A stretch of DNA of 23,063 nucleotides from an uncultured Eubacteriales bacterium (GTDB taxonomy: Bacteria > Bacillota_A > Clostridia > Oscillospirales > Oscillospiraceae), in contig ONPY01000036.1 of NCBI GenBank assembly GCA_900319835.1, positions 9,674 to 32,736 on the forward strand. The letters are read 5' to 3'. Below the pieces are notes generated by a model. That model saw nothing but the letters and a program-made list of their open reading frames with translations. It searched no databases and was not told the origin of the DNA. This document shows positions 22,515 through 23,063 of this stretch, piece after piece. The position numbers were made by a program, and so were the translations under genes. Within the stretch, counting starts at the first letter, position 1; each line of letters opens with the position of its first letter.

Positions 22515-23063
22515 CGCACTTTCCCCCCTTCATCAGGCGCAGTGCCCCACAGGCGGAGCACTGGTGTCGGCAGTCCGGTGACAGCTGCGAGGCGTAGCAC
22601 ATCTCGCGCTCATGCACAAGATGTGCCTTGCGCACGCCCACGTCGATCATATCCCAGGGCAGCACCTCGTCCACGCTGCGCTCGCGAGAGGCGTAAAAGG
22701 CGGGATCCAGACCGAACTTCTCCATCGCCTGCATCCAACGCGCAAAGCTGAAATAATCGGTCCAGGCCTCCAGCCTGCCGCCGTTGCGCCAGACCTCCTC
22801 CAGCACCGGCCCCAGCCGACGGTCACCGCGGGAAAGCACAGCTTCCACCACGCTGGTGTCCGCGTCATGCCAGTTGTAGATGACGTTTCTGGCATTGATG
22901 CTGCTGCGCAGGAGATTGACCCGTCTGAGGTATTCCTCCTTGGTGATCTGTGCCTCCCACTGGAAGGGGCTGTGGGGCTTGGGAATGAAGCAGGAGGTGG
23001 AAATGGTGATCTTCACGCCGCGGTTTTTGTTCTTTGCGTTTTCCCGCCAGCAGTGGAGAATAC
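22507..23063 (-). CDS. TIGR03960-type B12-binding-domain radical SAM protein, C-terminal part
   Basis: Only the last 185 or so codons are present; the gene enters from the right edge with no start in the window. The visible part matches the C-terminal portion of this family: VKITISTSCFIPKPHSPFQW, then RRVNLLRS and NVIYNWHDADTSVVEAVLSRGDRR, and a closing cysteine pair in QCSACGAL preceded by CRHQ. The cobalamin-binding domain and the CxxxCxxC iron-sulfur motif would lie upstream, outside the window. The reading frame is open across the edge (ILHCWRENAKNKNRG precedes the first in-frame GTG), so the internal GTG near 23016 is not the true start. It overlaps the DUF2344 gene by eight bases. Confidence 0.9.
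   Translation of the reverse strand, partial: ILHCWRENAKNKNRGVKITISTSCFIPKPHSPFQWEAQITKEEYLRRVNLLRSSINARNVIYNWHDADTSVVEAVLSRGDRRLGPVLEEVWRNGGRLEAWTDYFSFARWMQAMEKFGLDPAFYASRERSVDEVLPWDMIDVGVRKAHLVHEREMCYASQLSPDCRHQCSACGALRLMKGGKCDG

Overview
The window reads as chromosomal core DNA of a low-abundance-AT, spore-lineage Firmicute. The most likely home is the class Clostridia, close to Oscillospiraceae/Ruminococcaceae. The basis is the GC-rich coding sequence, AGGAGG-type ribosome binding sites, sigma-A promoters with 17-base spacers, a GerW/YtfJ sporulation protein, and Firmicute gene orders (scpA-scpB-ytfI-ytfJ-dac-rluB; tig-clpP-clpX-lon-engB; lepB-rbgA-rnhB-yraN). The genus is inference. Coding is dense: no gene-free stretch exceeds about 150 bases, and there are no tRNA or rRNA genes, CRISPR arrays, insertion sequences or phage genes that I can see.

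Layout, by coordinate. (1) 1-4704, minus strand: an operon with its own promoter at 4676-4704. It encodes an M50 site-2 protease homologue, the condensin partners ScpA and ScpB, a DUF2953 membrane protein, YtfJ, a D,D-carboxypeptidase and the start of an RsuA/RluB pseudouridine synthase. (2) 4742-11113, minus strand: the proteostasis cluster tig-clpP-clpX-lon-engB, with a promoter ahead of tig and a good terminator hairpin between clpP and clpX. (3) 11138-12074: a metallophosphoesterase (minus) diverging from a 58-residue, eight-cysteine DUF1540 protein (plus). (4) 12124-14589, minus strand: lepB-rbgA-rnhB-yraN, translationally coupled, with a strong promoter. (5) 14616-21400: a surface-glycan island. 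Two paralogous GT2 genes on the plus strand converge on a minus-strand operon encoding a double GT4 glycosyltransferase, a Wzy/O-antigen-ligase-like membrane protein and another GT2. The two operons share a perfect 16-bp bidirectional terminator. (6) 21422-23063, minus strand: rplS with its own promoter and terminator, then DUF2344 and the end of a B12-type radical SAM protein.

How it fits together: most of the window is housekeeping (translation and ribosome assembly, chromosome segregation, protein folding and degradation, secretion). The glycan island sits between rplS and lepB, which are neighbours in many Firmicutes. It therefore looks like an accessory insertion in a conserved ribosomal/secretion locus.

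Most unusual observation: the bL19 (rplS) reading frame is only about 82 codons. It reads cleanly through a missing central block of about 31 residues that is normally conserved, while both flanks and all expression signals look intact. Other oddities are a hairpin over the carboxypeptidase start region, a possible AUC start for the M50 protease, a tandem two-domain GT4 enzyme, and a glycan cluster without a visible priming transferase or flippase. I see no clearly new defence or mobile system here.
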